A stretch of DNA of 51,699 bases, from positions 1 to 51,699 of the forward strand of contig NZ_NOJY02000022.1 in assembly GCF_002250835.2 (NCBI RefSeq), given 5' to 3'. The notes beneath the pieces are model-generated. The model was not told the DNA's origin, did not search any database, and saw only the letters and a list, made by a program, of their open reading frames with translations. How positions within the stretch are numbered: the stretch's first letter is position 1; each line of letters starts with the position of its first letter. A program made the position numbers and the translations under genes. Positions 8,610-17,959 of the stretch are shown in pieces. Source of the DNA: Romboutsia weinsteinii. Lineage in GTDB: Bacteria; Bacillota; Clostridia; Peptostreptococcales; Peptostreptococcaceae.

Positions 8610-9611
8610 CTATAATTTTACTTTCTTTGCTATGTTTTTGTTTTCTTCAACTTTAGCTGATTCTGATATGCCTTTAATATTTTCTGCATATTTATTGTAT
8701 AATATAGTTCCCTTTATAGTATCTTTAACTTCTTCAAAAGGTTTTTGTTCATTTACTTTATCATTTACCTTTATTATGTGATAACCAAATTGTGACTCAA
8801 CTAAATCAGATACTTTTCCTTTATCTAATGCAAAAGCTGCCTCTTCAAATGGCTGAACCATATCTCCTTTGCCGAAAAATCCTAATTCTCCACCTTTTTC
8901 AGCAGATCCCTTATCATCTGAGTATTCTTTAGCTAAGCTTGCAAAGTCTCCACCATCTTTAACCTTTTTAAGGACATCTTCAGCTTTTTTCTTCGCTTCT
9001 TTCTTTTTATCTTCTGATATTGCTTTGTTGTTTTCATCTACAGTAGATATTAATATATGAGAAGCATCTACTTCATCTTTATAAAACTCAGATTTATTCT
9101 TATCGTAGTATTCTTGCATCTCTTTATCAGTTACTTTAGTAATTTTATCAAAGTTAGCTTTATAATTTTGCCAAGCTAAATCTTTCTCTTGTTGATCCTT
9201 TAAAAAAGCATCATCTACTCCTATTGATTCCAGTTGTTTTTTGTAATTTTCATCTGCATCAATATTTGTCTTTAATTCTTTAAAGCTTTTATCTACATCC
9301 TCTTTAGATGGAAGTAAATTTTCTTTCTTTGCTACATCATAAACAGCTTGTGTATCAACCATTTGTTGTAGTATTATTTCTTTAAATTTATCTTTGTATT
9401 TTACCCCTTTTTCTACCTCTTGCTCCCAAATAGTATTACCATACATAGCCTCAATAGACTGCTTGTATAAAGCCAAAGTCTTTTCATATTGGTCTACAGT
9501 TATTTTAGTACCATTTACTGTTGCCACAGTATCATCCTTATTAACACCGCTACAAGCCGTCATAGTTATAGCCATTATAGCAGAGATGAATAACATTGTT
9601 ATCTTTTTCAA
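8610..9611 (-). CDS. prsA: PrsA-like foldase lipoprotein (parvulin-type peptidyl-prolyl isomerase)
   Basis: The 333-residue protein starts with a lipoprotein signal peptide (MKKITMLFISAIMAITMTAC, lipobox cysteine at residue 20). A SurA/PrsA-like N-terminal helical domain follows, then a PpiC parvulin domain at about residues 180-275 (EVDASHILIST, SLAKEYSDDKGSAEKGGELG, FGYHIIKV) and a helical tail. PrsA proteins help secreted proteins fold outside the membrane and are often essential for secreted enzymes and cell-wall proteins. The start codon is TTG, 8 bases after AAAGGGTG. The 19-base gap from mfd suggests co-transcription with it. Confidence 0.9.
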   Translation of the reverse strand: MKKITMLFISAIMAITMTACSGVNKDDTVATVNGTKITVDQYEKTLALYKQSIEAMYGNTIWEQEVEKGVKYKDKFKEIILQQMVDTQAVYDVAKKENLLPSKEDVDKSFKELKTNIDADENYKKQLESIGVDDAFLKDQQEKDLAWQNYKANFDKITKVTDKEMQEYYDKNKSEFYKDEVDASHILISTVDENNKAISEDKKKEAKKKAEDVLKKVKDGGDFASLAKEYSDDKGSAEKGGELGFFGKGDMVQPFEEAAFALDKGKVSDLVESQFGYHIIKVNDKVNEQKPFEEVKDTIKGTILYNKYAENIKGISESAKVEENKNIAKKVKL

Positions 9612-9630
9612 ATTAAAAACACCCTTTCGT

Positions 9631-12600
9631 TTATTTTATACTACTCATTTTTTCTAGAAGTTCTTCTAGTTCTGTAACTATATTATACCCTATTTTTTCC
9701 TTTGTCTTATATTTTGTTATAGGAACTAATATTATTTCATCTTTTAACTGTCTAACTTTTTCTATTTTTAATTTTTTACATAGGGTTTTTATATATGCAA
9801 TAGTAAGAAGTGTCTGTACAGGTTTAGGTATATCAGAGAATCTATCTTCTAATTCTTCTTGTACATCTGCCATATCTTCTTTATTTTCTATAGATGCAAT
9901 TTTCTTGTACATTTCTATCTTAGTTAATTCGTCATATATATAAGTATCTGGAATATATGCATTGACAGTTAAGTCAATTTCTACATCTACTTCCTCTATG
10001 ACAGGTTCTCCCTTAACTTTTCTAATTGCTTCATTTAACATCTTTACGTATAAATCATATCCTATAACAGCCATATGACCATGTTGCTGAGAACCTAGTA
10101 TATTTCCTGCTCCTCTTATCTCTAAGTCTCTCATGGCTATTTTAAACCCAGAACCAAACTCAGTAAATTCCCTTATAGCTTTTAACCTTTTCTCTGCTAT
10201 TTCACTTAGTACCTTATCCTTTTCATACATTAAGTAAGCATAACCTTGTCTTGAGCTTCTTCCAACCCTACCTCTTAACTGATAAAGCTGAGCAAGACCC
10301 ATTTTATCTGCATTATAAACTATCATTGTATTAGCATTTGATATATCCATACCTGTTTCAATTATAGTTGTACAAACTAACACATTATATTCCTTATTTA
10401 AAAATCCTAATATAATATTTTCTAAGTCTTTAGATGTCATTCTACCATGAGCTACTGCTACTCTAGCATCTGGTACAAGTCTTTGTACCATACTTGCCAT
10501 TTCTTCAATGTTCTCCACCCTATTATGAACAAAAAATACTTGTCCACCCCTACTTAATTCTCTTTCTATTTCATCCTGAATTATACTTTCCTTACCTTCT
10601 GTTACATAGGTTATTACAGGATGTCTCTCTTGAGGAGGCTCTTCTATAACACTCATATCTCTTATTCCACTTAAAGACATGTGTAATGTCCTTGGAATAG
10701 GTGTAGCAGATAAAGTAAGAACATCTACAGTAGATTTTATCTTCTTAAGAGATTCCTTATGTCTTACTCCAAATCTTTGCTCCTCATCTATTACTACAAG
10801 CCCTAAACTAGGTAAGCTTATATCTTTAGATACTATTCTATGAGTACCTATAAGCACATCTACTAATCCTTTTCTAGCATCTTCTATTATTTGTTTTTGT
10901 TGTTTTGGAGTTTTAAATCTACTAAGTACCTCAACTCTTATTGGATAGTTTTCAAATCTTTCTTTAAATGTATTGTAATGCTGTTGAGCAAGGATTGTTG
11001 TAGGAACTAATACTGCAACTTGCTTTTGATCCATACAAGCCTTAAATATAGCCCTTATAGCTACCTCTGTCTTGCCATAACCAACATCTCCACAAATAAG
11101 TCTATCCATAACCTTATCTGATTCCATATCTTTTTTAGTTTCTTCTATAGCTTTTAGCTGATCTTCTGTCTCTTGATGAGGGAATAAAGATTCAAACTCA
11201 TTTTGCCAAGGAGTATCCTTTGAAAACTTATAACCTTTTACCTTCTCACGCTTAGCATAAAGCTCTACAAGATCTTTGGTCATATCTTCTATTTCTTTTT
11301 TAACTTTAGCCTTAGCTTTAGACCATTCACTTGCACCTAATTTATTTAATTTAACTTTTTCTACATCTGAACCAATATATTTTTGTACCTTATCCATTTG
11401 ATCTATTGGTACATATAGATTGTCTCCACCTTGGTATACAACCTTCATATAGTCCTTTTTGATAGCATTTACAGTAATTTGTTCTATACCTGTATATCTA
11501 CCTACCCCACTATTTTCGTGAACTACATAATCTCCTATATTTAAATCTAAGAAGGATTCTATTTTCTTCCCTTTTTTAGCTTTTTTATTCTTAGATTTAG
11601 ATACTCTCTTATGAACACCTATCATCTCATTATCTGTAATTATTGCGAACTTAATAGACTTATATTGGAATCCGCTACTGATTTGCGCAGGTGTAATTAT
11701 TATTTGAGAAGATTTTATCTCCGTATCTCTTTTCTTTACCACAGTGGTCTCTAGACCTAAGTCTAATAACTCTTTATTAAGTTTTTTTGCTCTATCTAAA
11801 GTGTTAGTAGCTAATATTATCTTGTATCCATTATATTTAAGTCTATTTAATTCTTCTACAAGAACATCCATTTTGGCGTTAAAAGTAGGTACTTCCCTAC
11901 ATTCAAAATTTATTATGGACTTTACTGAAAAATCATTTATTGGTTTTGGCAATAATGTATTTATTATAAGTTTTTTAGTGCCTACTAAAAAATCTATATC
12001 AGTATAATGATATAGCAGTTTTCCTTGATTTTTTATAGCTAAACCTCTCTCAAGATTTAAATTATAATTATCTTTAAATTCATTTAGATAGTTTTCACAT
12101 CTTTCTTTAAGTCTTGTTATATCATTTATGAAAACTAAAGCATCGTCTTTAAGATAAGTGAATAAACTCTTATTTTCATCTGTATAAATATAATCTATAT
12201 AGTTCTCTATACCTTCAAAATAAGTCTTATTTGCTATGTTATCTATATTTTGGAATACATCATCATTAGTATGTTTTCCAGTGTCTTTTTTAATCCTTTC
12301 TACAGCTTCTGCCGTATTTTCAGGGTATATAAATTCTCTTGAAGGAGTTATCGAGAATTTTTTTACTTTGTCTATAGATTTTTGTGAGAAAACGTCAAAA
12401 GTTCGTATAGAATCTATCTCATCATCAAATAATTCCATACGAATTGGATTTGTATATTCTAAAGAGAATATATCTATAATTCCACCTCTTATACTAAATT
12501 GACCAAATCCCTCAATTTTAGAAACTCTCTCATAGCCTAGGTTCACCAATGTTTCACTTAATTTTTCTATATTTACAACATCACCGATCTTATAGGTATA

Positions 12601-13017
12601 TATATTTTCTAATAAAACCTCTTTAGGTATGTATTTCTTTAGTATAGCTTCTACAGAAGTAACCAAAATCATTTTTTCTTTTTTAGCTAATTTTAAAAGC
12701 ACTTTTAATTTTTTTGCTTCTTCAGATCTATCCTTTGCATCTAGATGATAAAAATATATATCCTGGAATCCAAGATATGATACCTTATCTTTCATATAAA
12801 AACTTAAATCCTCATATACTTTCTTCGCTTCTAAATCACTGCTTGCTATAAAGACCATTTGTCTTGATAGATCATTGAAAATAGAATAAGATATATGAGG
12901 TTTTTGCACTGGTAAAAGGCCATTAATTAATAATGAGCCTTTATTGTTATCTATGCAATTAATTATTTCTTTATATTCTTTAGAGTTTTGCAAAGGGTAT
13001 ACAAAAACGTCATTCAT
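9631..13017 (-). CDS. mfd: Transcription-repair coupling factor Mfd
   Basis: This 1128-residue SF2 translocase removes RNA polymerase stalled at DNA lesions and recruits UvrA. It shows a UvrB-like N-terminal module (residues 1 to about 340), the RNA-polymerase-interacting domain (DYVVHENSGVGRYTGIEQ), and the RecG-like motor with Walker A GDVGYGKTEVAIR and the DEEQ box (VIDEEQRFGVRHKE). Helicase motif VI is visible in QLRGRVGRSSRQGYAY, followed by the translocation-in-RecG region and the C-terminal UvrA-masking domain. The length is normal. GGGAG lies before the ATG and pth ends 16 bases upstream, so pth-mfd-prsA likely form one transcript. Confidence 0.97.
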   Translation of the reverse strand: MNDVFVYPLQNSKEYKEIINCIDNNKGSLLINGLLPVQKPHISYSIFNDLSRQMVFIASSDLEAKKVYEDLSFYMKDKVSYLGFQDIYFYHLDAKDRSEEAKKLKVLLKLAKKEKMILVTSVEAILKKYIPKEVLLENIYTYKIGDVVNIEKLSETLVNLGYERVSKIEGFGQFSIRGGIIDIFSLEYTNPIRMELFDDEIDSIRTFDVFSQKSIDKVKKFSITPSREFIYPENTAEAVERIKKDTGKHTNDDVFQNIDNIANKTYFEGIENYIDYIYTDENKSLFTYLKDDALVFINDITRLKERCENYLNEFKDNYNLNLERGLAIKNQGKLLYHYTDIDFLVGTKKLIINTLLPKPINDFSVKSIINFECREVPTFNAKMDVLVEELNRLKYNGYKIILATNTLDRAKKLNKELLDLGLETTVVKKRDTEIKSSQIIITPAQISSGFQYKSIKFAIITDNEMIGVHKRVSKSKNKKAKKGKKIESFLDLNIGDYVVHENSGVGRYTGIEQITVNAIKKDYMKVVYQGGDNLYVPIDQMDKVQKYIGSDVEKVKLNKLGASEWSKAKAKVKKEIEDMTKDLVELYAKREKVKGYKFSKDTPWQNEFESLFPHQETEDQLKAIEETKKDMESDKVMDRLICGDVGYGKTEVAIRAIFKACMDQKQVAVLVPTTILAQQHYNTFKERFENYPIRVEVLSRFKTPKQQKQIIEDARKGLVDVLIGTHRIVSKDISLPSLGLVVIDEEQRFGVRHKESLKKIKSTVDVLTLSATPIPRTLHMSLSGIRDMSVIEEPPQERHPVITYVTEGKESIIQDEIERELSRGGQVFFVHNRVENIEEMASMVQRLVPDARVAVAHGRMTSKDLENIILGFLNKEYNVLVCTTIIETGMDISNANTMIVYNADKMGLAQLYQLRGRVGRSSRQGYAYLMYEKDKVLSEIAEKRLKAIREFTEFGSGFKIAMRDLEIRGAGNILGSQQHGHMAVIGYDLYVKMLNEAIRKVKGEPVIEEVDVEIDLTVNAYIPDTYIYDELTKIEMYKKIASIENKEDMADVQEELEDRFSDIPKPVQTLLTIAYIKTLCKKLKIEKVRQLKDEIILVPITKYKTKEKIGYNIVTELEELLEKMSSIK

Positions 13018-13033
13018 ATAAATCTCCCTTTCA

Positions 13034-13594
13034 CTATCCGTTATATTTATTCATAGATATATCTATATTTTCTCTTATAATAGCATCTACTGCACGATAT
13101 GCCTTATCTAATCCTTCTTCTACACTATCATTTTCTTCTTTTCTAAATCTTGATAGTACAAAGTCCGCTAAGTCTTGTCCTGGCGTAGGTTTAGAAACTC
13201 CTACTCTTACTCTTGGGAAGTCAGTAGAGCCTAGGCACTTAGTAATAGATCTCATACCATTATGAGTTCCTCCACTACCTTTTTTTCTGATTCTTATCTT
13301 TCCTACATCTAAGTCTATATCATCGTATATTACTATTATATTGCTCAAATCTACCTTATAGTATTTATATATATCTATTAATGTTTCTCCACTTAAATTC
13401 ATGTAAGTTTGAGGCTTAACTAATAGGACTTTTTCAGTGCCTACTCTTCCTTCTCCAATTAAAGCCTTATGTTTAATCTTCGTCACGCTTATGCCATATT
13501 CCTTCGCTAAAATATCTATAACATCAAATCCAACGTTGTGTCTTGTTTTATCATATTGTTTTCCTGGGTTTCCCAGACCTACTACTACGTACAT
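13034..13594 (-). CDS. pth: Peptidyl-tRNA hydrolase
   Basis: The 186-residue enzyme frees tRNA from peptidyl-tRNA that drops off the ribosome. Family motifs are clear: [20 protein letters not shown] with the catalytic His in TRHNVG, then [30 protein letters not shown] with the conserved Asp, and [19 protein letters not shown] lies before the ATG. It stands at the head of pth-mfd-prsA. In B. subtilis, pth follows prs and ctc; here the type IV pilus locus lies between prs and pth. Confidence 0.97.
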   Translation of the reverse strand: MYVVVGLGNPGKQYDKTRHNVGFDVIDILAKEYGISVTKIKHKALIGEGRVGTEKVLLVKPQTYMNLSGETLIDIYKYYKVDLSNIIVIYDDIDLDVGKIRIRKKGSGGTHNGMRSITKCLGSTDFPRVRVGVSKPTPGQDLADFVLSRFRKEENDSVEEGLDKAYRAVDAIIRENIDISMNKYNG

Positions 13595-13780
13595 AGTGCC
13601 CTCCTTAGTGTTTTATATTATTATGTCAAAAATAAATATTTTATATATAATGTATTTTATATAACCAGTTCTAAAATTTATAATCATTAGAAAAATTGTA
13701 CCTTAAATAATTATACCATTAACTATTGTTATATCATATATGTATGTTTTTTTGTAAATCTTAAATTAATTTCTTTGTAA

Positions 13781-13815
13781 ATAAAAATAAGATAATCTTT
13801 ATATAGACTATCTCA
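13781..13815 (-). terminator. Terminator at end of the type IV pilus operon
   Basis: On the minus strand AGATAGTC and GATTATCT pair with one G-U, followed by a T-rich stretch (TTATTTTTATTT). It lies about 10 bases after the pilD stop and ends the pil cluster. The rest of the 229-bp gap to pth shows no gene and should hold the pth promoter. Confidence 0.6.
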
Positions 13816-13823
13816 TTTAGATC

Positions 13824-14603
13824 TTAAGAGAACATATTCAGATACCAATTTATTATATTATCACCATACAGTATAACTATAATCGATCCAACTGATATAA
13901 AGGGTCCATATGGTATCACTGAGTTATAGTCTTTCTTTTTTGCTTTACTATACAATATTATTCCTACTCCATAAATTGCTCCTACATATATGCTTAGTAA
14001 TATTGTTAACAATCCACCCTCAACACCTAGAAATAATCCGATCATCGCAAATAGCTTTATATCTCCTCCACCCATCACTTCTTTTTTTACTATTAGTTCT
14101 ATTAGATATATTAGGAGGAACATACCTCCTCCAGAGATTATAGCTCCTAATATGCTATCTTTTAGTTCTATACCTTGACCCATTAGGCTGAATAATACTC
14201 CAAATATTGACCCAAATATTATTAAACCATTTGGTATTATATAGTGATCTATATCTATGAATGTTATTACTACAAGTAATGATACTAAAATTAGATAGTA
14301 TAACGTTATAATATTTAATCCATAAACATTATATACTAATACAAATAATACTCCTGTTAGCAACTCTACTAGTGCATATCTTGGAGATATTTTTTCTCCA
14401 CAGTATCTACATCGTCCTTTTAGAAATACCCAGCTTAGTATTGGCACAAGATCTAGTGGCTTTAGTCTGTTATTGCAATTGTAACAGTGTGATGGTGGAT
14501 TAGATATCGATTGGTTATTTGGTATTCTAAAAATACATACATTGAAAAAACTTCCAAATATAGTTCCTATTATATACATATATATCATCATAATGTATTC
14601 CAT
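13824..14603 (-). CDS. pilD: Prepilin leader peptidase / N-methyltransferase PilD
   Basis: This 259-residue polytopic membrane enzyme cuts type IV prepilins after the glycine of the leader and methylates the new N-terminus. The N-terminal methylase domain has the paired zinc cysteines (HCYNCNNRLKPLDLVP and GRCRYCGEKISPRY). The two catalytic aspartates of the GxGD-type peptidase are in FIDIDHYIIPNG (about residue 118) and GGGDIKLFAMIGLFLG (about residue 180). It should process the three PilA proteins, PilV, the GspJ-like pilin and PilK encoded upstream. The start codon at 14603 is preceded by AGGTAGGTGA, 9 bases away. Confidence 0.92.
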   Translation of the reverse strand: MEYIMMIYMYIIGTIFGSFFNVCIFRIPNNQSISNPPSHCYNCNNRLKPLDLVPILSWVFLKGRCRYCGEKISPRYALVELLTGVLFVLVYNVYGLNIITLYYLILVSLLVVITFIDIDHYIIPNGLIIFGSIFGVLFSLMGQGIELKDSILGAIISGGGMFLLIYLIELIVKKEVMGGGDIKLFAMIGLFLGVEGGLLTILLSIYVGAIYGVGIILYSKAKKKDYNSVIPYGPFISVGSIIVILYGDNIINWYLNMFS

Positions 14604-14625
14604 TTCTACATATCACCTACCTATG

Positions 14626-15480
14626 CTATTTCTTTTTCCAACTTATTATTTCATAATCTATAGTGTAATTATCTTCTGATAATATATTTTTAACTACTAT
14701 CTCTACTTTAGCTTGTAACTTATATTTATCTGATACACTATCAACTATTATTGGTATTTTAATATATGCTCCTTTTTGAGTAATCTCATATTGTGTATTT
14801 GATTCTTTTTTTACACTTAGTATGTCATATATAAAATCACTATATATAGTTTCTATTTCATATAATTTATTATCAGCCTGGTTATATCTAATATGTAAGT
14901 ATAACTTATTATCAGAATATACACTTTTATTCATTGAATCTATCATATCTTGCATATACTCATTTATAAGCTCTAATTCTATATTTATTGTAATTACTCT
15001 ATTTAATACTATATCCATTAAATTATCATCTTTACGATTACCATATTTATTTTCCATTGATGTCTTATCTAAAATACTATAGTCTTTTACTTGAGTTATT
15101 CTTCTCGTTATTTCAATATATTCTTTTAGATTAACTATACTTTCCTCTAGATTTTTAATATTACTAATATCTGAGGGGTTTTGCTCTATAGAGTTCAATT
15201 TATTACCAACATCTAGCAACTTATTTTTTAAATCTCCTAAGTAATTATCTACACTAGTCTCACTATCAGACATTTTATAACTATCATCTACATCCATCTT
15301 TGATGAATCTATATTAGAGTTTAATCTTTCTATTATGTACTTAATATTAGATATTGATGTTTTATTCGGATCCATCATATTCAATAAATAAGAATGAGCT
15401 ATTAATATTTCATTTTTGACAAGCTTCTTTTCAGCATTATTAGAGTGCAAGCTTTCTAGATTAAGAAGATTTTCTATCAA
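14626..15480 (-). CDS. pilK: C-terminal part of PilK-like minor pilin, out of frame with its N-terminus
   Basis: This frame encodes 284 residues from a TTG at 15480, but the same frame is open a further 66 codons upstream (to 15678) with no ATG, GTG or TTG and no ribosome-binding site. It overlaps the end of the small pilin ORF at 15668-15877. The sequence is hydrophilic, helical and rich in Asn, Ser and Ile, then strand-rich at the end (TQKGAYIKIPIIVDSVS). I infer it is the extracellular part of one protein that starts at 15877: removing one A from the A6 run at 15675-15680 joins the two into about 416 residues. It lies between the pilin ORF and pilD. Whether the joined protein is made is unknown. 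Confidence 0.6.
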   Translation of the reverse strand: MIENLLNLESLHSNNAEKKLVKNEILIAHSYLLNMMDPNKTSISNIKYIIERLNSNIDSSKMDVDDSYKMSDSETSVDNYLGDLKNKLLDVGNKLNSIEQNPSDISNIKNLEESIVNLKEYIEITRRITQVKDYSILDKTSMENKYGNRKDDNLMDIVLNRVITINIELELINEYMQDMIDSMNKSVYSDNKLYLHIRYNQADNKLYEIETIYSDFIYDILSVKKESNTQYEITQKGAYIKIPIIVDSVSDKYKLQAKVEIVVKNILSEDNYTIDYEIISWKKK

Positions 15481-15667
15481 ACCTTTTATAGTTTCTAGAT
15501 TTACTTTATTTGAATTTATTTGTTGATCTATATTAGATATAATATTATCTATCGTATCCTCTATAATCCCGTTATTATTATTTATATACTTAGCTTGTAG
15601 TAAATATTGTTTTATTATATTTAGGCCATTAAATTTATTAATATCATCTGAGATAATACCATTGATT

Positions 15668-15877
15668 TCAATACTTTTTTATATATGTAGCTATTCCTTG
15701 CTCAATACCAGCTTCAGCTAAATATTTATTTTCCATATATGATTCCGTATTCTTATTTGTTTTTATTTGATTTAATATTTGATTTGAAATGAGCCCTATA
15801 AATAGTATAGTTAAAGCTAAAATAAATAATGTTAATACTGAGATAGATCCTTTATTTGAATTTAATTTTTTACACAT
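15668..15877 (-). CDS. pilK: N-terminal part of PilK/PilX-like minor pilin (class III signal, no Glu5)
   Basis: This 69-codon ORF has a prepilin-type start: a basic leader ending in NSNKG, a hydrophobic helix SISVLTLFILALTILFIGLI and the PilX/GspK-type segment ENKYLAEAGIEQGIA. The usual glutamate at position 5 of the mature pilin is missing, as is typical of GspK-like pilins that sit at the pilus tip. A 69-residue pilin would lack the globular head, which seems to be encoded in the +1 frame just downstream (14626-15678). The stop TGA at 15668 comes a few bases after an A6 run, the likely place of the shift. Confidence 0.65.
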   Translation of the reverse strand: MCKKLNSNKGSISVLTLFILALTILFIGLISNQILNQIKTNKNTESYMENKYLAEAGIEQGIATYIKKY

Positions 15878-15910
15878 TTACTTTATCCTCTCTACTAGAT
15901 AAATTTAATT

Positions 15911-16861
15911 TTATTCGAAAATAACTGTTGTTTTATCGTCCATGTCTAATTTAAACACTATATATGATATTTCTTTATCCTTTTTCAAATAAAAAACAGG
16001 CCCTTTATCATCGCTATAATTATTTTCGATTAATTCTTCATTATATTTACCTTTTATATCTACATTCCCTAATTTTACAACAAGGTCTCCTTCACTAACA
16101 AATTTAATTATGGAAGATTTTACGTATTTATCTTTAAGTTTTTTTATACTTATAGGCTCAAATTCCCATTCCCAAACATTAGATCCATAAGGTTCTCTTA
16201 TATTAATCTTGCTGTTTTCAAAATCTAGTTTAATTTCTAAAAATTTAAAAACATCTTTGAGAGGACCTACTACAATAACATCATTTCCTACTGTAATTTT
16301 GGCTTCATTTCTATCTTTTTCCGATTCTAATACTATATCCAGATTATATATTTCCTCTACAAATACTGGCTTACTCACTTTGTTATATATATCAAATGTA
16401 TAATTATCCTGGTATCCAGTAGCAATTGATACTTTGTATAAATCATCATCTAAATTTATAGAAAATGGTTTATCCATATTGAAATCTTTATAGTTTTGTA
16501 CTAAGTCAAATGCACTTTCATCCTCTTCTCTTATTAAACTATATTTACCATTGTTTTTTTTAACTATATATTTAATACTTCTATTATCATTCGTCTCTAT
16601 ATTATACATATAACCATCGTTACCATCACTACTAAAACTAACTTTTTTACTGTGCTCTAAGTCACTATTCAAATATCTATTAATTAAATTTGCTGACTGT
16701 TGACCTTGTGTTATTGTACTTTGGTTTTTAGTATGTTTTATATTATTGTTTAATATCCTATATCCAATTAGCATTATTATTGTGATTATTGATATAGAAA
16801 TAATCACTTCTAATAAAGTAAATCCTTTTTTATTATCTAATTTATCTTTTATAGTAAACAC
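15911..16861 (-). CDS. Type IV prepilin-like minor pilin (GspJ/PilW-like)
   Basis: The 316-residue protein has a class III prepilin leader, DNKKG/FTLLEVIISI, with Glu at position 5 and a long N-terminal helix, then QSANLINRYLNSDLEHSKKV, the kind of segment seen in GspJ/PilW-like minor pilins. The head is mostly strand-forming and unrecognised. It likely helps prime pilus assembly with PilV and PilK; in C. difficile the matching cluster position holds the minor pilin called PilU. The start is uncertain: the GTG at 16861 has no proper ribosome-binding site, while GTGAGGTG overlaps it and would better serve a codon about 8 bases later (an ATA). It lies 11 bases behind pilT. Confidence 0.75.
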   Translation of the reverse strand: MFTIKDKLDNKKGFTLLEVIISISIITIIMLIGYRILNNNIKHTKNQSTITQGQQSANLINRYLNSDLEHSKKVSFSSDGNDGYMYNIETNDNRSIKYIVKKNNGKYSLIREEDESAFDLVQNYKDFNMDKPFSINLDDDLYKVSIATGYQDNYTFDIYNKVSKPVFVEEIYNLDIVLESEKDRNEAKITVGNDVIVVGPLKDVFKFLEIKLDFENSKINIREPYGSNVWEWEFEPISIKKLKDKYVKSSIIKFVSEGDLVVKLGNVDIKGKYNEELIENNYSDDKGPVFYLKKDKEISYIVFKLDMDDKTTVIFE

Positions 16862-16872
16862 CTCACTATCTG

Positions 16873-17937
16873 CTAATAATTATTGATTCCGACTAACCTT
16901 GATGTATATTCATAATCAGAGCATCTACTAAGGACACTTTCTCTTGATATTTTACCTTGTCTATATAAGTTTGCTAACTCTTGATCCATAGACTGCATAC
17001 CTAATTTAGATCCTGTTTGTATTATATTTTGTATTTGATATGTTTTGTTTTCCCTTACTAAATTCCTTATAGCAGGTGTTGTTATCATAACTTCAAGTGC
17101 AGCCACTCTATTTCTACCATCAATTGTTGGTATTAATTGTTGTGACACTATACCTTCACAAACTGTAGATAACTGAGTTCTTATTTGTTGCTGTTGCTCT
17201 GCCGGAAACATATTTACTATTCTGTCTATAGTTTTAGCTGATCCGATTGTATGTAATGTCGAAAATACTAAATGTCCTGTTTCCGCAGCCGTTAAAGCTA
17301 TAGAAACAGTCTCAGGATCTCTCATCTCTCCAACTAAAATAACATCTGGATCCTGACGAAGAGTTGCTCTAAGAGCTGAATTAAAGCTTTCTGTATCGCT
17401 TCCAACTTCCCTTTGATTTACTATACTTTTTTTATGGTTATGTACATATTCTATTGGATCTTCTAATGTTATTATATGTCTTTCCTTATTTGTATTTATT
17501 ATATCTATCAAACTTGCTAAAGTTGTACTCTTACCACTCCCTGTTGGACCTGTAACTAGTACCAATCCCTTATGCTTTTCTGCAAATGTAGCTATAACAT
17601 CTGGTAGCCCTAATGCTTGAAATGTTGGTATAGTGGCTGTGATTGTTCTTATTGCTATTGCATAATACCCTCTTTGCCTATATGCATTAACTCTAAACCT
17701 ATCTCCATTATCAAGTGCAATAGAAAAATCTACTTCTCCATGTTCTTGCAATCTCTTAAAGTTTTTAGGTGTTGTTATTTCTCTAGACATATCTTCTGTA
17801 TCTTGAGAAGTTAAATTTTCTTCTCTAAGGTTAACAAATTTACCTTTTATCCTTGCTCTTGGCGGACAGTTTACCGTTATATGTACATCTGATGCTCCCA
17901 GCTCTACTGCTATCTCTAATAAACTAAATATATTCAT
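16873..17937 (-). CDS. pilT: Type IV pilus retraction ATPase PilT
   Basis: This 354-residue GspE/PilT-family hexameric ATPase drives pilus retraction. It starts with GASDVHITVNCPPRARIKG, has AIRTI near residue 95, Walker A GPTGSGKST (about residues 130-138), the Asp box ITLEDPIEYVH, Walker B DVILVGEMRD and the His box TGHLVFSTLHT. A PilT-like C-terminus (Gln-rich, MDQELANLYRQGKI) replaces the zinc-binding region of PilB. AGGTGAGGG precedes the ATG. Having pilT inside the same operon as pilB means extension and retraction motors share the riboswitch-controlled promoter. In C. difficile, as I recall it, pilT comes after pilK; here it comes before the GspJ-like pilin. Confidence 0.95.
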   Translation of the reverse strand: MNIFSLLEIAVELGASDVHITVNCPPRARIKGKFVNLREENLTSQDTEDMSREITTPKNFKRLQEHGEVDFSIALDNGDRFRVNAYRQRGYYAIAIRTITATIPTFQALGLPDVIATFAEKHKGLVLVTGPTGSGKSTTLASLIDIINTNKERHIITLEDPIEYVHNHKKSIVNQREVGSDTESFNSALRATLRQDPDVILVGEMRDPETVSIALTAAETGHLVFSTLHTIGSAKTIDRIVNMFPAEQQQQIRTQLSTVCEGIVSQQLIPTIDGRNRVAALEVMITTPAIRNLVRENKTYQIQNIIQTGSKLGMQSMDQELANLYRQGKISRESVLSRCSDYEYTSRLVGINNY

Positions 17938-17959
17938 TATCCCTCACCTTTCTTTAATC

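Noticed and set aside
15480..15482. TTG at 15480 as the true start of an independent gene
   Set aside because: No proper ribosome-binding site lies before it, and the frame is open and pilin-like in composition for 66 codons further upstream.
15660..15690. Programmed -1 frameshift in pilK at A AAA AAG
   Set aside because: The heptamer fits the classical -1 slippery site, but the downstream pilK frame is +1 (or -2) relative to the first ORF; the -1 frame does not lead into it.
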